Shown in pieces: positions 36,808-44,917 of a stretch of 64,000 bases of DNA; position 1 is the stretch's first letter, and each line of letters begins with the position of its first letter. Location: assembly GCA_024682455.1 (NCBI GenBank), contig JAIKZF010000097.1, forward strand, positions 25,767-89,766. Reading direction: 5' to 3'. Both the position numbers and the translations under genes were made by a program. Under the pieces are notes generated by a model. That model was given only the letters and a program-made list of their open reading frames with translations. It was not told the origin of the DNA and did no database searches. Source of the DNA: Ruminiclostridium sp. GTDB lineage: Bacteria; Bacillota; Clostridia; Oscillospirales; Ruminococcaceae.

Positions 36808-37019
36808 CGCAAAAAAAGCAGCCTATAACCGTACTTCGGCTACGGGGTAAAGTTTTTACGGACAGAAGAAAACCGGCGGTTATAATAATTCAGGTCTTCC
36901 ATACTCTTTGAACGATAACAAATAAATTATAACAAAAAAGAATAACAAAGAACTTTGACCTTGGACCTCTCACAGTCTGTAAATAAAGAAAACCGGTACT
37001 TCTGTCCGACGGAACATAT

Positions 37020-37532
37020 TCAGATCTCGATCTCAAACTCGACGGTATTGTTTACCGTATCGAGCGCTGTCTGCCCCTTCGCGAGAAGGTCGGATATCTC
37101 GTTATAATCCTTCTCCGCCTCAGCGATATCATAATTCGCGTAGGTATAGTCGATTATGTTAATATTGGTGGCTCTTATGCTGCGCTCGGCTCTTGTCTTG
37201 GGGAGCACGGATCTCATCTCATCGAGCTTGTCGCGCTGCCTGCAAAGCTGCGGCAGATAAACGAGCATCTGGTCTATCGTCATATCGAAGCCCGGAACGG
37301 TCTGACGAACGTTGAAAAGGTTTATTTCGTGCTTGAGCTTTCTTATCTTCGTCTCGATATTTTCGATAGCCTTCTGGGTAGCAGCGTAGTCATAAGCCGG
37401 TCTTACCGACTCGATATCCTCGCCTACCGCGGCGTTGAAGCTGCTGCTCCTGCTTTCCGCGGAAGCTATGGAATTGCGCTCGTCAACGAGCTTTCTCAGC
37501 AGCTTTGCTGCCTGTGCGGATGTAACTTTCAT
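37020..37532 (-). CDS. Conserved hypothetical coiled-coil protein (possibly DIP1984-like)
   Basis: Good RBS (ggaggaaaac); helical, charged sequence; family assignment uncertain. Confidence 0.6.
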   Translation of the reverse strand: MKVTSAQAAKLLRKLVDERNSIASAESRSSSFNAAVGEDIESVRPAYDYAATQKAIENIETKIRKLKHEINLFNVRQTVPGFDMTIDQMLVYLPQLCRQRDKLDEMRSVLPKTRAERSIRATNINIIDYTYANYDIAEAEKDYNEISDLLAKGQTALDTVNNTVEFEIEI

Positions 37533-37598
37533 AATGTTTTCCTCCTTTTTCAGACAAAAAATACCGCATAGATACGACCTCTATACGGTATTGCAGTA

Positions 37599-37674
37599 TG
37601 GAGCGGATTACGAGGCTCGAACTCGCTACCTCCACCTTGGCAAGGTGGCGCTCTACCAGATGAGCTAAATCCGC
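37599..37674 (-). tRNA. tRNA-Gly (GCC)
   Basis: Minus strand GCGGATTTAGCTCATCTGGTAGAGCGCCACCTTGCCAAGGTGGAGGTAGCGAGTTCGAGCCTCGTAATCCGCTCCA; loop TTGCCAA. Confidence 0.95.
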
Positions 37675-37698
37675 ATCTCCGATCATATAGACCGAAGT

Positions 37699-37774
37699 TG
37701 GTGCTTCCGGTCGGAATCGAACCAACGACACGGGGATTTTCAGTCCCCTGCTCTACCAACTGAGCTACAGAAGC
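37699..37774 (-). tRNA. tRNA-Phe (GAA)
   Basis: GCTTCTGTAGCTCAGTTGGTAGAGCAGGGGACTGAAAATCCCCGTGTCGTTGGTTCGATTCCGACCGGAAGCACCA; loop CTGAAAA. Confidence 0.95.
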
Positions 37775-37827
37775 ATATCCCGGAACAGTCAAGCGTACTG
37801 TCCGGAAAACCGATCAGCGCAATGCGC

Positions 37828-37904
37828 TGGCGACCCGAATGGGGCTCGAACCCATGACCTCTAGCGTGACAGGCTAGCGTTCTAACCAGCTGAACTACCG
37901 GGCC
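37828..37904 (-). tRNA. tRNA-Asp (GTC)
   Basis: GGCCCGGTAGTTCAGCTGGTTAGAACGCTAGCCTGTCACGCTAGAGGTCATGGGTTCGAGCCCCATTCGGGTCGCCA; loop CTGTCAC. Confidence 0.95.
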
Positions 37905-37952
37905 GTATATCGCTTACGCGCAAAAGCGCTGTATCCGCCGAATGATCGCGGA

Positions 37953-38028
37953 TGGTGGGAGTTACAGGGCTCGAACCTGTGACCCTCTGCTTGTAGGGCA
38001 GACGCTCTCCCAGCTGAGCTAAACTCCC
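37953..38028 (-). tRNA. tRNA-Val (TAC)
   Basis: GGGAGTTTAGCTCAGCTGGGAGAGCGTCTGCCCTACAAGCAGAGGGTCACAGGTTCGAGCCCTGTAACTCCCACCA; loop CCTACAA. Confidence 0.95.
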
Positions 38029-38048
38029 GTCCTGTAAGCGACTAGTTT

Positions 38049-38077
38049 ATTATACACTACTTGTCCCGATTTGTCAA
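38049..38077 (-). promoter_or_regulatory. Consensus promoter for tRNA operon (TTGACA-N17-TATAAT)
   Basis: Minus strand TTGACAAATCGGGACAAGTAGTGTATAAT. Confidence 0.85.
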
Positions 38078-38132
38078 GTGTTTTTTCAAATATTTTCAAA
38101 AAAATTTATAATGCCCTGTTTTTGCGGCATAA

Positions 38133-39536
38133 TCAGATACTGTCCATGCTTCTGAATACCATATCGGTGATATCACTGCATATCTTATAGATACCGTTTT
38201 CGTCGCGCTTATGGCTCGCGCCCGTAGTAAAGACTACGACCACGTTTTTTGTCTCGGGGTCATAAGAAGCCAGAGCTATTACTCCGTAGGCGTTACCGGT
38301 ATGGTAATATACGCCCTTGGTGCCGTACAGCCCCTTCATATAGCGCACGGCAAGCGCCTGCCTGAACGTGCCGCCGTATTCAGAAGCCTTCACATACTTC
38401 TTCTCCAGCAGCTCGACGGACTCGGGCGAAAGTATCTGCTCACCGGCGTAGCTGCCGTCGTTGGCAAGCATATAGAACATCTTGGCTACATCGCGCGCGG
38501 AGCCCGTAAGCCCGCCTATGTAATTGCCCGCGTTCACGGCGAGCTCACCGTCGGGGAGAAGGCACTTCGCCTCGGACACCGTGAGCTCCAGCCCGTGATC
38601 CTCCTCATAGAGCGTGGCGAGCTTGGAGGTGTTTCCCAGCCTCCCCGCAAAGAAGGACATATCCACTCCCATGGGAGCAAAGATATTCTCATGCGCGTAA
38701 TCCTCAAGTATCGTGCCCGAAGCAAGCTCAAGCGTTGCCGCGGCTATGGAGGAGGCATAGTTGTTATACCCCCACACATCACGCGTCCCGACCGTACCGT
38801 CCAGATAGTGCTTCGCATCAAGAAGCTGCTCCAGAAGAGCCTCCTTGCCCGACTTCAGCGCAAGGTACTGAAGAGTCGAGGTATGGGTGAACAGGGTCGT
38901 GAGCGAGATGCCCTTCGGAAGCTTCGCGCCCCAGTACTTATCTATGCGCTTGTTCATGCCGACTATATCCTGCTCCTGCATTTTAAGTGCGCATATAGCG
39001 ACCGCGACCTTGCTTATTGACGCGGCACGGAATTTCGTATTCTTTTTGACCTCCTTCGAGCCCCATTTCGAATAGCCGTAGGTCCAGTCGAATATCCTGC
39101 CGTCGCTGCCGCGTATGGCAGCCACCTGGACGCCGATAGCCTTCGCGTCATACGCCGTATCCGCTATAAAGCTTCTTACATCGGAATACAGGGTCCCGTC
39201 GTTCTTGTATTTTATGCGTCCGTATTTCGGCTTGGCGGATTTCTTGTAGTAGCGGCGGGAGACATTGCTTGACACCCACCCCGTAAATCCCTTTGAATCG
39301 CGCACCTTGTACCACAGTATGTCCATATTGTCGAACTGAGCTCCGAGATATTCCAGAGAGACCGGAGCTCCGGTATATCCCTTTATGTCATAGTCAGCTC
39401 CGGGACCCTCGCGGAGGTTGACGTTCTTGTTCGGGATATAGATATAGTAGTCCGTATCGGCATACGCCGCAGGAACACAGGTAAGCATTATCGCAAAGAC
39501 GGCAAACAGCGCCGCGATCCTTCTCAGCATTTTCAT
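38133..39536 (-). CDS. Secreted serine hydrolase (beta-lactamase/class C family) with N-terminal SH3b domain
   Basis: Signal peptide; NVNLREGPGADYDIKGY SH3-like; FRAASISKVAVAI (SxxK), YNNYASS (YxN). Confidence 0.88.
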   Translation of the reverse strand: MKMLRRIAALFAVFAIMLTCVPAAYADTDYYIYIPNKNVNLREGPGADYDIKGYTGAPVSLEYLGAQFDNMDILWYKVRDSKGFTGWVSSNVSRRYYKKSAKPKYGRIKYKNDGTLYSDVRSFIADTAYDAKAIGVQVAAIRGSDGRIFDWTYGYSKWGSKEVKKNTKFRAASISKVAVAICALKMQEQDIVGMNKRIDKYWGAKLPKGISLTTLFTHTSTLQYLALKSGKEALLEQLLDAKHYLDGTVGTRDVWGYNNYASSIAAATLELASGTILEDYAHENIFAPMGVDMSFFAGRLGNTSKLATLYEEDHGLELTVSEAKCLLPDGELAVNAGNYIGGLTGSARDVAKMFYMLANDGSYAGEQILSPESVELLEKKYVKASEYGGTFRQALAVRYMKGLYGTKGVYYHTGNAYGVIALASYDPETKNVVVVFTTGASHKRDENGIYKICSDITDMVFRSMDSI

Positions 39537-39610
39537 ATTATCACCTTTTCGTACTTCTTATTTATTCATTTTATCATTTTCCGTCCAAAAAGTCAATATT
39601 AAAATAGGTA

Positions 39611-39639
39611 TTGACATTAACAGGAAAATATGATATAAT
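39611..39639 (+). promoter_or_regulatory. Extended consensus promoter (TTGACA-N17-TATAAT with TGn)
   Basis: ttgaca 39611-39616; tga-tataat 39631-39639. Confidence 0.88.
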
Positions 39640-39654
39640 TCATTTGATAAAAAT

Positions 39655-39800
39655 AACAGCTTCGGGAACAGGAGAAGTACGGTGAGAATCCGTCGCAGCA
39701 GTCACTACCGTCACAGTCGGGCCGCTTGTCCTGAGGTTCGGTAGAACGCATTTTTGGGCAGTGAAAAGTGCAGCCGGCGGGGACGGCCTCCCCTGACGCG
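39655..39800 (+). promoter_or_regulatory. Cobalamin riboswitch (class uncertain)
   Basis: CGGGAACAGGAGAAGTACGGTGAGAATCCGTCGCAGCAGTCACTACCGTCACAGTCGGGCCGCTTGTCC matches the cobalamin aptamer core (GGTG.nAAUCC, GC..GUCACU.CCGU, AGUC.GG...C.UGuC B12-box-like). Confidence 0.85.
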
Positions 39801-39827
39801 CTTTCTCGCCCGCGAGAAAGCTTTTTT
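39801..39827 (+). terminator. Riboswitch expression-platform terminator
   Basis: ctttctcg-cccg-cgagaaag-ctttttt. Confidence 0.88.
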
Positions 39828-39874
39828 GATGTGTTTGACTGTTTTTATCAATGAAAGAAAAGGAAGGATATACA

Positions 39875-40795
39875 ATGAAAAAACTTATTTCGGCAGCCGC
39901 TGTGATCGCGGCTATGGGTGTGCTCACAGTCTCCGCTTATGCGGACGTTTATGTGACTATCGCGGATGAAAACGGAAACCTTGCTGTTGCGCTGGAGCCC
40001 GTCGAGCTTTCAGACGCCGACGGCGACGGTGCTATTACCGTCAACGACGCTCTCATTCTCGCGCATGACAAGTGCTACGACGGCGGCGCAGAGAGCGGCT
40101 ACGGCTATGCCGAGGGCGATTACGGCCTTATGATGACAAAGCTCTGGGGCGTTGAAAACGGCGGCAGCTACGGCTACTATGTAAACAACACGGCAGCAAT
40201 GAGCCTTGCGGACGAGGTCAAGGACGGATGCATCGTGAACGCTTTCGTTTATACCGATCTGACCGCTTGGAGCGATACATACTGCTACTTCGACTCGACA
40301 TTCGGCGGCATAGAAGACTGCGGTTATGATACTATACCCGAGTTTCGCCTCAACCTTACGGCTGCTGCGTTCGACGAGAACTGGGCTCCGATCAGTGTTC
40401 CCGTAGCAGATGCCACGATCACCGTCAACGGCGAGAAGACCGACTTTGTGACCGATGAGAACGGTGATGTTACAGTCCAGCTCCCGCAAGAGGACGGAAA
40501 GTATGTAATAAGTGCAGTCTCCGATACACAGACCCTCGCCCCCCCCGTATGCATTCTCTCGGTTTCTATGCTTAAAGACGAAAATCTCGCTCTCGATGCA
40601 GAGGAAGAAGCAGCAGTTGAGGAAGCTCCTGCTGAAGAGCCTGCAGCCGAGACAGCTCCCGCTGCCGGCGATGTTGCCGCAGCATCTGAAAGCTCGAAAG
40701 GCTCGCCCGATACCGGTATTGCCGATACCGCTGCCGTTGCCGGTCTCGCGGTAATTGCTGCCGGTGCCTTCATTATCTCCAAGAAGAGAAAGTAA
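39875..40795 (+). CDS. Secreted, sortase-anchored (SPDTG) protein with DUF4430-like segment and EF-hand/dockerin-like loop
   Basis: Signal peptide MKKLISAAAVIAAMGVLTVSAYA; DADGDGAITVNDALILAHD; LWGVENGGSYGYYVNNTAAMSLADEVKDGCIVNAFVY; C-terminal SPDTG-hydrophobic-KKRK. Confidence 0.8.
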   Translation: MKKLISAAAVIAAMGVLTVSAYADVYVTIADENGNLAVALEPVELSDADGDGAITVNDALILAHDKCYDGGAESGYGYAEGDYGLMMTKLWGVENGGSYGYYVNNTAAMSLADEVKDGCIVNAFVYTDLTAWSDTYCYFDSTFGGIEDCGYDTIPEFRLNLTAAAFDENWAPISVPVADATITVNGEKTDFVTDENGDVTVQLPQEDGKYVISAVSDTQTLAPPVCILSVSMLKDENLALDAEEEAAVEEAPAEEPAAETAPAAGDVAAASESSKGSPDTGIADTAAVAGLAVIAAGAFIISKKRK

Positions 40796-42432
40796 TGAAG
40801 CTGAGAAAAAAGATCGTATCTTTATTTATGGTATCCGCCGTGCTGATGTCATTTCTCGCGGCGGATATCTCCGCATTATACGAAAAGACCGTCGGTGAAG
40901 CCGAAAGCATCATCGGCGGGATTCTTGATTTTGAACTCGAAAAAAACGGCTGCGCCGATGCGCAGGAATGGATAAACGGCAGCATTACGGCAAACGCCGG
41001 ACAAAGCTCGGAATGGTACGCGATAATACTCTCGAAAAGCGGGGACTATGATCTTTCGGGCTACCGTGACGCGCTGAAAAAGTATATCGCGGAAAACAAG
41101 ATCAATTCCGCGACATCACGAATGAAGAACGCCCTTGCCCTGCTTGCGGCAGGAGAACCTCCCGAAACGCTCGGCGATACCGCGGAAAGCTCGGTAGGTG
41201 AACAGGGCATAATGAGCATGATCTACGGGCTTCACCTGCTGAACAACGGCTGCGAGTGCAGCAGATACACCGCCGGGACGCTCGCCGCTGAGCTGCTGTC
41301 CATGCAGTTCGCTGACGGAGGCTGGGCCGTTATGGGCGAGAACGGCGACATCGACGTCACCGCTATGGCTGTGCAGGCTCTCGCGCCGCACAATGACGAT
41401 CCCGCTGCCGCAAAGGCGATAGATTCCGCGCTTGCGTTTCTGTCGGAAAGACAGCTCGACAACGGCGGCTACAAGAGCTTCGGCACCGAGAACCCCGAAA
41501 GCGCCGCGCAGGTGCTTATCGCTATGGCTCAGCTCGGTATCGCGGCGGACGACGAGAGATTCGTAAAAAACGGAAACACGATCATCGACGGGATAACAAG
41601 GTTCAGACAGAGCGACGGCAGCTTCTCGCATACATTGGACGGCGATACCAACGAGACCGCCACAACTCAGGTCTGGCTCGCGATGACGGCATACACCGCA
41701 GCCCGGAGCGACGGCGAAAAGCTGTATATATTCGAGCGCAGGGAGCCCGCCGAACGATCCGAGCCCGAAGTCTCCGTGACAGCGGCACCGGAGCCGGTCC
41801 CGGAGACCTCTGCGGTCTCCCCTGCCCCCGCCGTCGCCGACACAGCGCGGGAGGTATCCGAAAGCGGCTCCGGTTACAAGCCTGTCGCTTATATCGTTAT
41901 CGGGGCGGCGGCTCTGACGGGATGCGTTATATTGTTCGTCCTGAAAAAGCGCAGAGCCTCGAATTTTATCGCGGTGCTCATCGTCGCGGGAGCGGCTGCG
42001 GCTTTCGTATTCTTCACGGAATTCAGAAGCACCGAGGAATATTACAGCGGAACGGACGACAGCTCTTCCGGGACAGCGGGGACAGTTACCCTCTCGATAC
42101 GCTGCGATACTATTGTCGGCAGGTACGATTCCCCATACGTCCCCGCAGACGGCATAATACTCGATACGACGGAATTCGGCATCTCCGAGGGAGAGACCGT
42201 ATATGATATACTCACGCGCGCGGCGCGGAAATACAATATCCAGCTTCAGGCGGGTGCCAACGGATATATCTCCGGTATCGGATATCTGTACGAATTCGAC
42301 TGTGGGGATCTGTCGGGCTGGATATACCACGTAAACGGCGATACGCCGTTCATGATGTGCTCGGAATATAAGCTGTCCGACGGCGACAGGGTGGAATGGC
42401 TATATACCTGCGACCTCGGAAATGATCTGTAA
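40795..42432 (+). CDS. Transcobalamin-like membrane protein: prenyltransferase/squalene-cyclase-type alpha-toroid repeats, two TM helices, C-terminal DUF4430-like domain
   Basis: Signal peptide; MQFADGGWAVMGENGDIDVTAMAVQAL, RQLDNGGYKSFG...ESAAQVLIAM, RQSDGSFSHT...TATTQVWLAM; TMs with KKRR between; C-terminal SGWIYHVNGDTPFMMCSEYKLSDGDRVEWLYT. Confidence 0.85.
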   Translation: MKLRKKIVSLFMVSAVLMSFLAADISALYEKTVGEAESIIGGILDFELEKNGCADAQEWINGSITANAGQSSEWYAIILSKSGDYDLSGYRDALKKYIAENKINSATSRMKNALALLAAGEPPETLGDTAESSVGEQGIMSMIYGLHLLNNGCECSRYTAGTLAAELLSMQFADGGWAVMGENGDIDVTAMAVQALAPHNDDPAAAKAIDSALAFLSERQLDNGGYKSFGTENPESAAQVLIAMAQLGIAADDERFVKNGNTIIDGITRFRQSDGSFSHTLDGDTNETATTQVWLAMTAYTAARSDGEKLYIFERREPAERSEPEVSVTAAPEPVPETSAVSPAPAVADTAREVSESGSGYKPVAYIVIGAAALTGCVILFVLKKRRASNFIAVLIVAGAAAAFVFFTEFRSTEEYYSGTDDSSSGTAGTVTLSIRCDTIVGRYDSPYVPADGIILDTTEFGISEGETVYDILTRAARKYNIQLQAGANGYISGIGYLYEFDCGDLSGWIYHVNGDTPFMMCSEYKLSDGDRVEWLYTCDLGNDL

Positions 42433-42446
42433 GGGAGTGAGAAGCG

Positions 42447-43325
42447 GTGCGCGGCTTTGAGGAACTTAACCCGGCTGTCCTGATGACATACTATCTGTGC
42501 GTCATAGGAACGGCTATGTTCTGCATGGATCCCGTGGTCATCGGAATATCGCTTGCAGGCGCCTGCGCGCTGTTTATCACTCTGGACGGAAAACGCGGCG
42601 CAAGAACGCATCTGTCGTTCTTCCTGCTTTTTCTCGTTATGTCGCTGATAAACCCGATATGGTATCATAACGGCGTGACTGTGCTGTTCGTGGTGAACGA
42701 CAGCCCGATAACGCTGGAGGCTCTCGCGTACGGCGTATGCGCCTCCGCTATGATCGTGTCGGTGCTGTACAGGCTCAGGACATTCACAATGATAATATCC
42801 GCGGACAAGCTGCTGTACGTATTCGGCAGGCTTTCGCCGCAGCTTTCGCTGGTGCTCTCGATGGCGCTGCGGTTTGTGCCGCTGATACGCGCGCAGACAA
42901 CGAAGGTGCGCAGCTCTCAGAAGGCTCTCGGCATATACCGCGGAGACAATATCGCCGACACGCTGAAAGGCGAAGCGCGTATATTCTCGATAACAGCAAC
43001 ATGGGCGCTGGAGAACGGTATAATAACCTCCGACAGTATGGAGGCGCGCGGCTACGGCGAGCACAGGAGAACGAGCTTTTCGGTGTTCCGGTTCACACGG
43101 GGAGACGCGCTGTTCCTTGCGCTGTGTCTTGTACCGTCAGCGGTATTCATCGCAGCGGCAGCCACGGGTGAAATGTCGTTCACGTTCTACCCCGCCATGT
43201 CCGGGATATCGCTCACTCCGCTGTCCGCGGCAGGCTACGCGTCTTACGGTTTCCTTTCACTGCTGCCCTGCATTCTTGAATGGAAGGAGGATATCCGTTG
43301 GAGATACTTGATATCAAGGATCTGA
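42447..43325 (+). CDS. Energy-coupling factor transporter transmembrane protein EcfT
   Basis: GTG start; CbiQ-like TM pattern; RFVPLIRAQTTKVRSSQKALG and SMEARGYG motifs. Confidence 0.9.
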   Translation: MRGFEELNPAVLMTYYLCVIGTAMFCMDPVVIGISLAGACALFITLDGKRGARTHLSFFLLFLVMSLINPIWYHNGVTVLFVVNDSPITLEALAYGVCASAMIVSVLYRLRTFTMIISADKLLYVFGRLSPQLSLVLSMALRFVPLIRAQTTKVRSSQKALGIYRGDNIADTLKGEARIFSITATWALENGIITSDSMEARGYGEHRRTSFSVFRFTRGDALFLALCLVPSAVFIAAAATGEMSFTFYPAMSGISLTPLSAAGYASYGFLSLLPCILEWKEDIRWRYLISRI

Positions 43326-44917
43326 GCTTTACATATAACGAAGCGAACTCACCGACTCTTAAAGATATCTCCCTGTCCGTGAACGAGGGCCAGTTCGTCG
43401 TTCTGTGCGGAGCCACGGGAAGCGGCAAGTCTACCCTGCTGCGTCTGCTGAAGCCCCAGCTCTCGCCCTACGGAAAAAGCACGGGAACGATAAGCTTCCG
43501 CGAAAAGCCCATAGGCGAGTGCGCAAGCGCCGCAGATATCGGTTTTGTGACCCAGAGACCCGAACAGCAGATAGTCACGGACAAGGTTTGGCATGAGCTT
43601 GCGTTCGGGCTGGAAAATATGGGTGTAAAGCAGCAGGACACGGCTCGAAGAACAGCCGAGATGGCAAGCTACTTCGGCATTGAGGATAAATTCGATAAGA
43701 GTACGGCGGAGCTTTCCGGCGGACAGAAACAGCTCATAAATCTCGCCGCAGTCATGGTCACCGAGCCGAAGCTGCTGATACTTGACGAGCCCACCGCGCA
43801 GCTCGACCCGATCACAGCGTCGGAATTCATAAACACCGTGAAAAAGCTGAACCGTGATCTTTCGCTGACCGTCATCATAGCCGAGCACAGGCTTGAGGAG
43901 GTCATACCGATCTGCGATAATCTCGTGATCATAGATAAAGGCCGTATCATAGCCTCCGGCGATCCGCGAGAAGTCATTTCCCGCATATACGGAAACAGCG
44001 GGATAATGCTCGGTATGCCCGCGGCTGCGCGTATCTCCGCGTATCTCGGCGAGCGTGACTGCGCACTGAGCGTCAGAGAAGGCCGCGAGCTTGTCAGACG
44101 ATTCGGAAATACCGAGACTCTCCCCGATAACGCCGTAAGCACGGATAACAAAAAAACCGTCCTTGAATTCAGGGACGTGTATTTCAGATATGAACGCGCT
44201 CTTCCCGATGTGCTGAAAGGGCTCAGCTTCACCGTGACCGAGGGCGAGATATTCTGTATACTCGGCGGGAACGGTTCCGGCAAAACGACCGCGCTCGGCA
44301 CCGCCGCGGGTATACTTAAGCCCTACGCGGGGAACATTCTTGTATTCGGGAAAAAGCTTAAGGAATACAAAAACCAGAGCCTTTACAGAGAATGTCTTGC
44401 TCTTATGCCGCAGGATATACAGACCGTTTTTCTCCGCAATACCGTGCGTGAGGAAATGGAGGACGCCGGAGCGGATATATCGTCTCTGCCCTACGACCTG
44501 ACGCCGCTGCTGGATATGCATCCTTACGATCTTTCGGGGGGCGAACAGCAGCTTGCGGCTCTCGCGAAGGTCCTCGCGCTCAAACCGAGATTACTGCTGC
44601 TGGACGAGCCCACAAAGGGGCTTGACGCGGCTTCAAAGGACAGGATAAGGAAGCTTATGCGGGAGCTCGCACATTCCGGCATCACGATAGTCGCGGTCAC
44701 TCACGATGTTGAGTTCGCGGCGGAATGTGCGGACAGATGCGCGCTGTTCTTCCGCGGGGAGATAGTGTCGACTGCTCCGCCGGAGGAATTCTTCTCCGCA
44801 AACAGCTTCTACACCACCGCCGCGAGCCGCATAACCCGCGGGCATTTCGAGCGCGCGGTCACTGCCGAAAAAGCCGCCGCCCTGTGCAGACTCAACGGCA
44901 GAAGGGCGGGTATGTGA
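43298..44917 (+). CDS. Energy-coupling factor ABC transporter ATPase, two fused ATPase domains (EcfA-EcfA')
   Basis: Two Walker A motifs (GATGSGKSTLL, GGNGSGKTTAL) and two signature/Walker B pairs (LSGGQKQL..LLILDEPTAQLD; LSGGEQQL..LLLLDEPTKGLD); TTG start after aaggagg preferred over ATG 43280. Confidence 0.93.
   Translation: MEILDIKDLSFTYNEANSPTLKDISLSVNEGQFVVLCGATGSGKSTLLRLLKPQLSPYGKSTGTISFREKPIGECASAADIGFVTQRPEQQIVTDKVWHELAFGLENMGVKQQDTARRTAEMASYFGIEDKFDKSTAELSGGQKQLINLAAVMVTEPKLLILDEPTAQLDPITASEFINTVKKLNRDLSLTVIIAEHRLEEVIPICDNLVIIDKGRIIASGDPREVISRIYGNSGIMLGMPAAARISAYLGERDCALSVREGRELVRRFGNTETLPDNAVSTDNKKTVLEFRDVYFRYERALPDVLKGLSFTVTEGEIFCILGGNGSGKTTALGTAAGILKPYAGNILVFGKKLKEYKNQSLYRECLALMPQDIQTVFLRNTVREEMEDAGADISSLPYDLTPLLDMHPYDLSGGEQQLAALAKVLALKPRLLLLDEPTKGLDAASKDRIRKLMRELAHSGITIVAVTHDVEFAAECADRCALFFRGEIVSTAPPEEFFSANSFYTTAASRITRGHFERAVTAEKAAALCRLNGRRAGM

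Noticed and set aside
36717-36911. 64-aa plus-strand ORF in the gap before the tRNA region
   Set aside because: Runs across the T-tract terminator structure; no RBS and no recognisable motif.
41116-42330. 404-aa minus-strand ORF opposite the transcobalamin-like gene
   Set aside because: Antisense shadow; low-complexity Arg/Gly/Val sequence with no start context.
43349-44521. 390-aa minus-strand ORF opposite EcfAA'
   Set aside because: Antisense shadow of a clear double ATPase.
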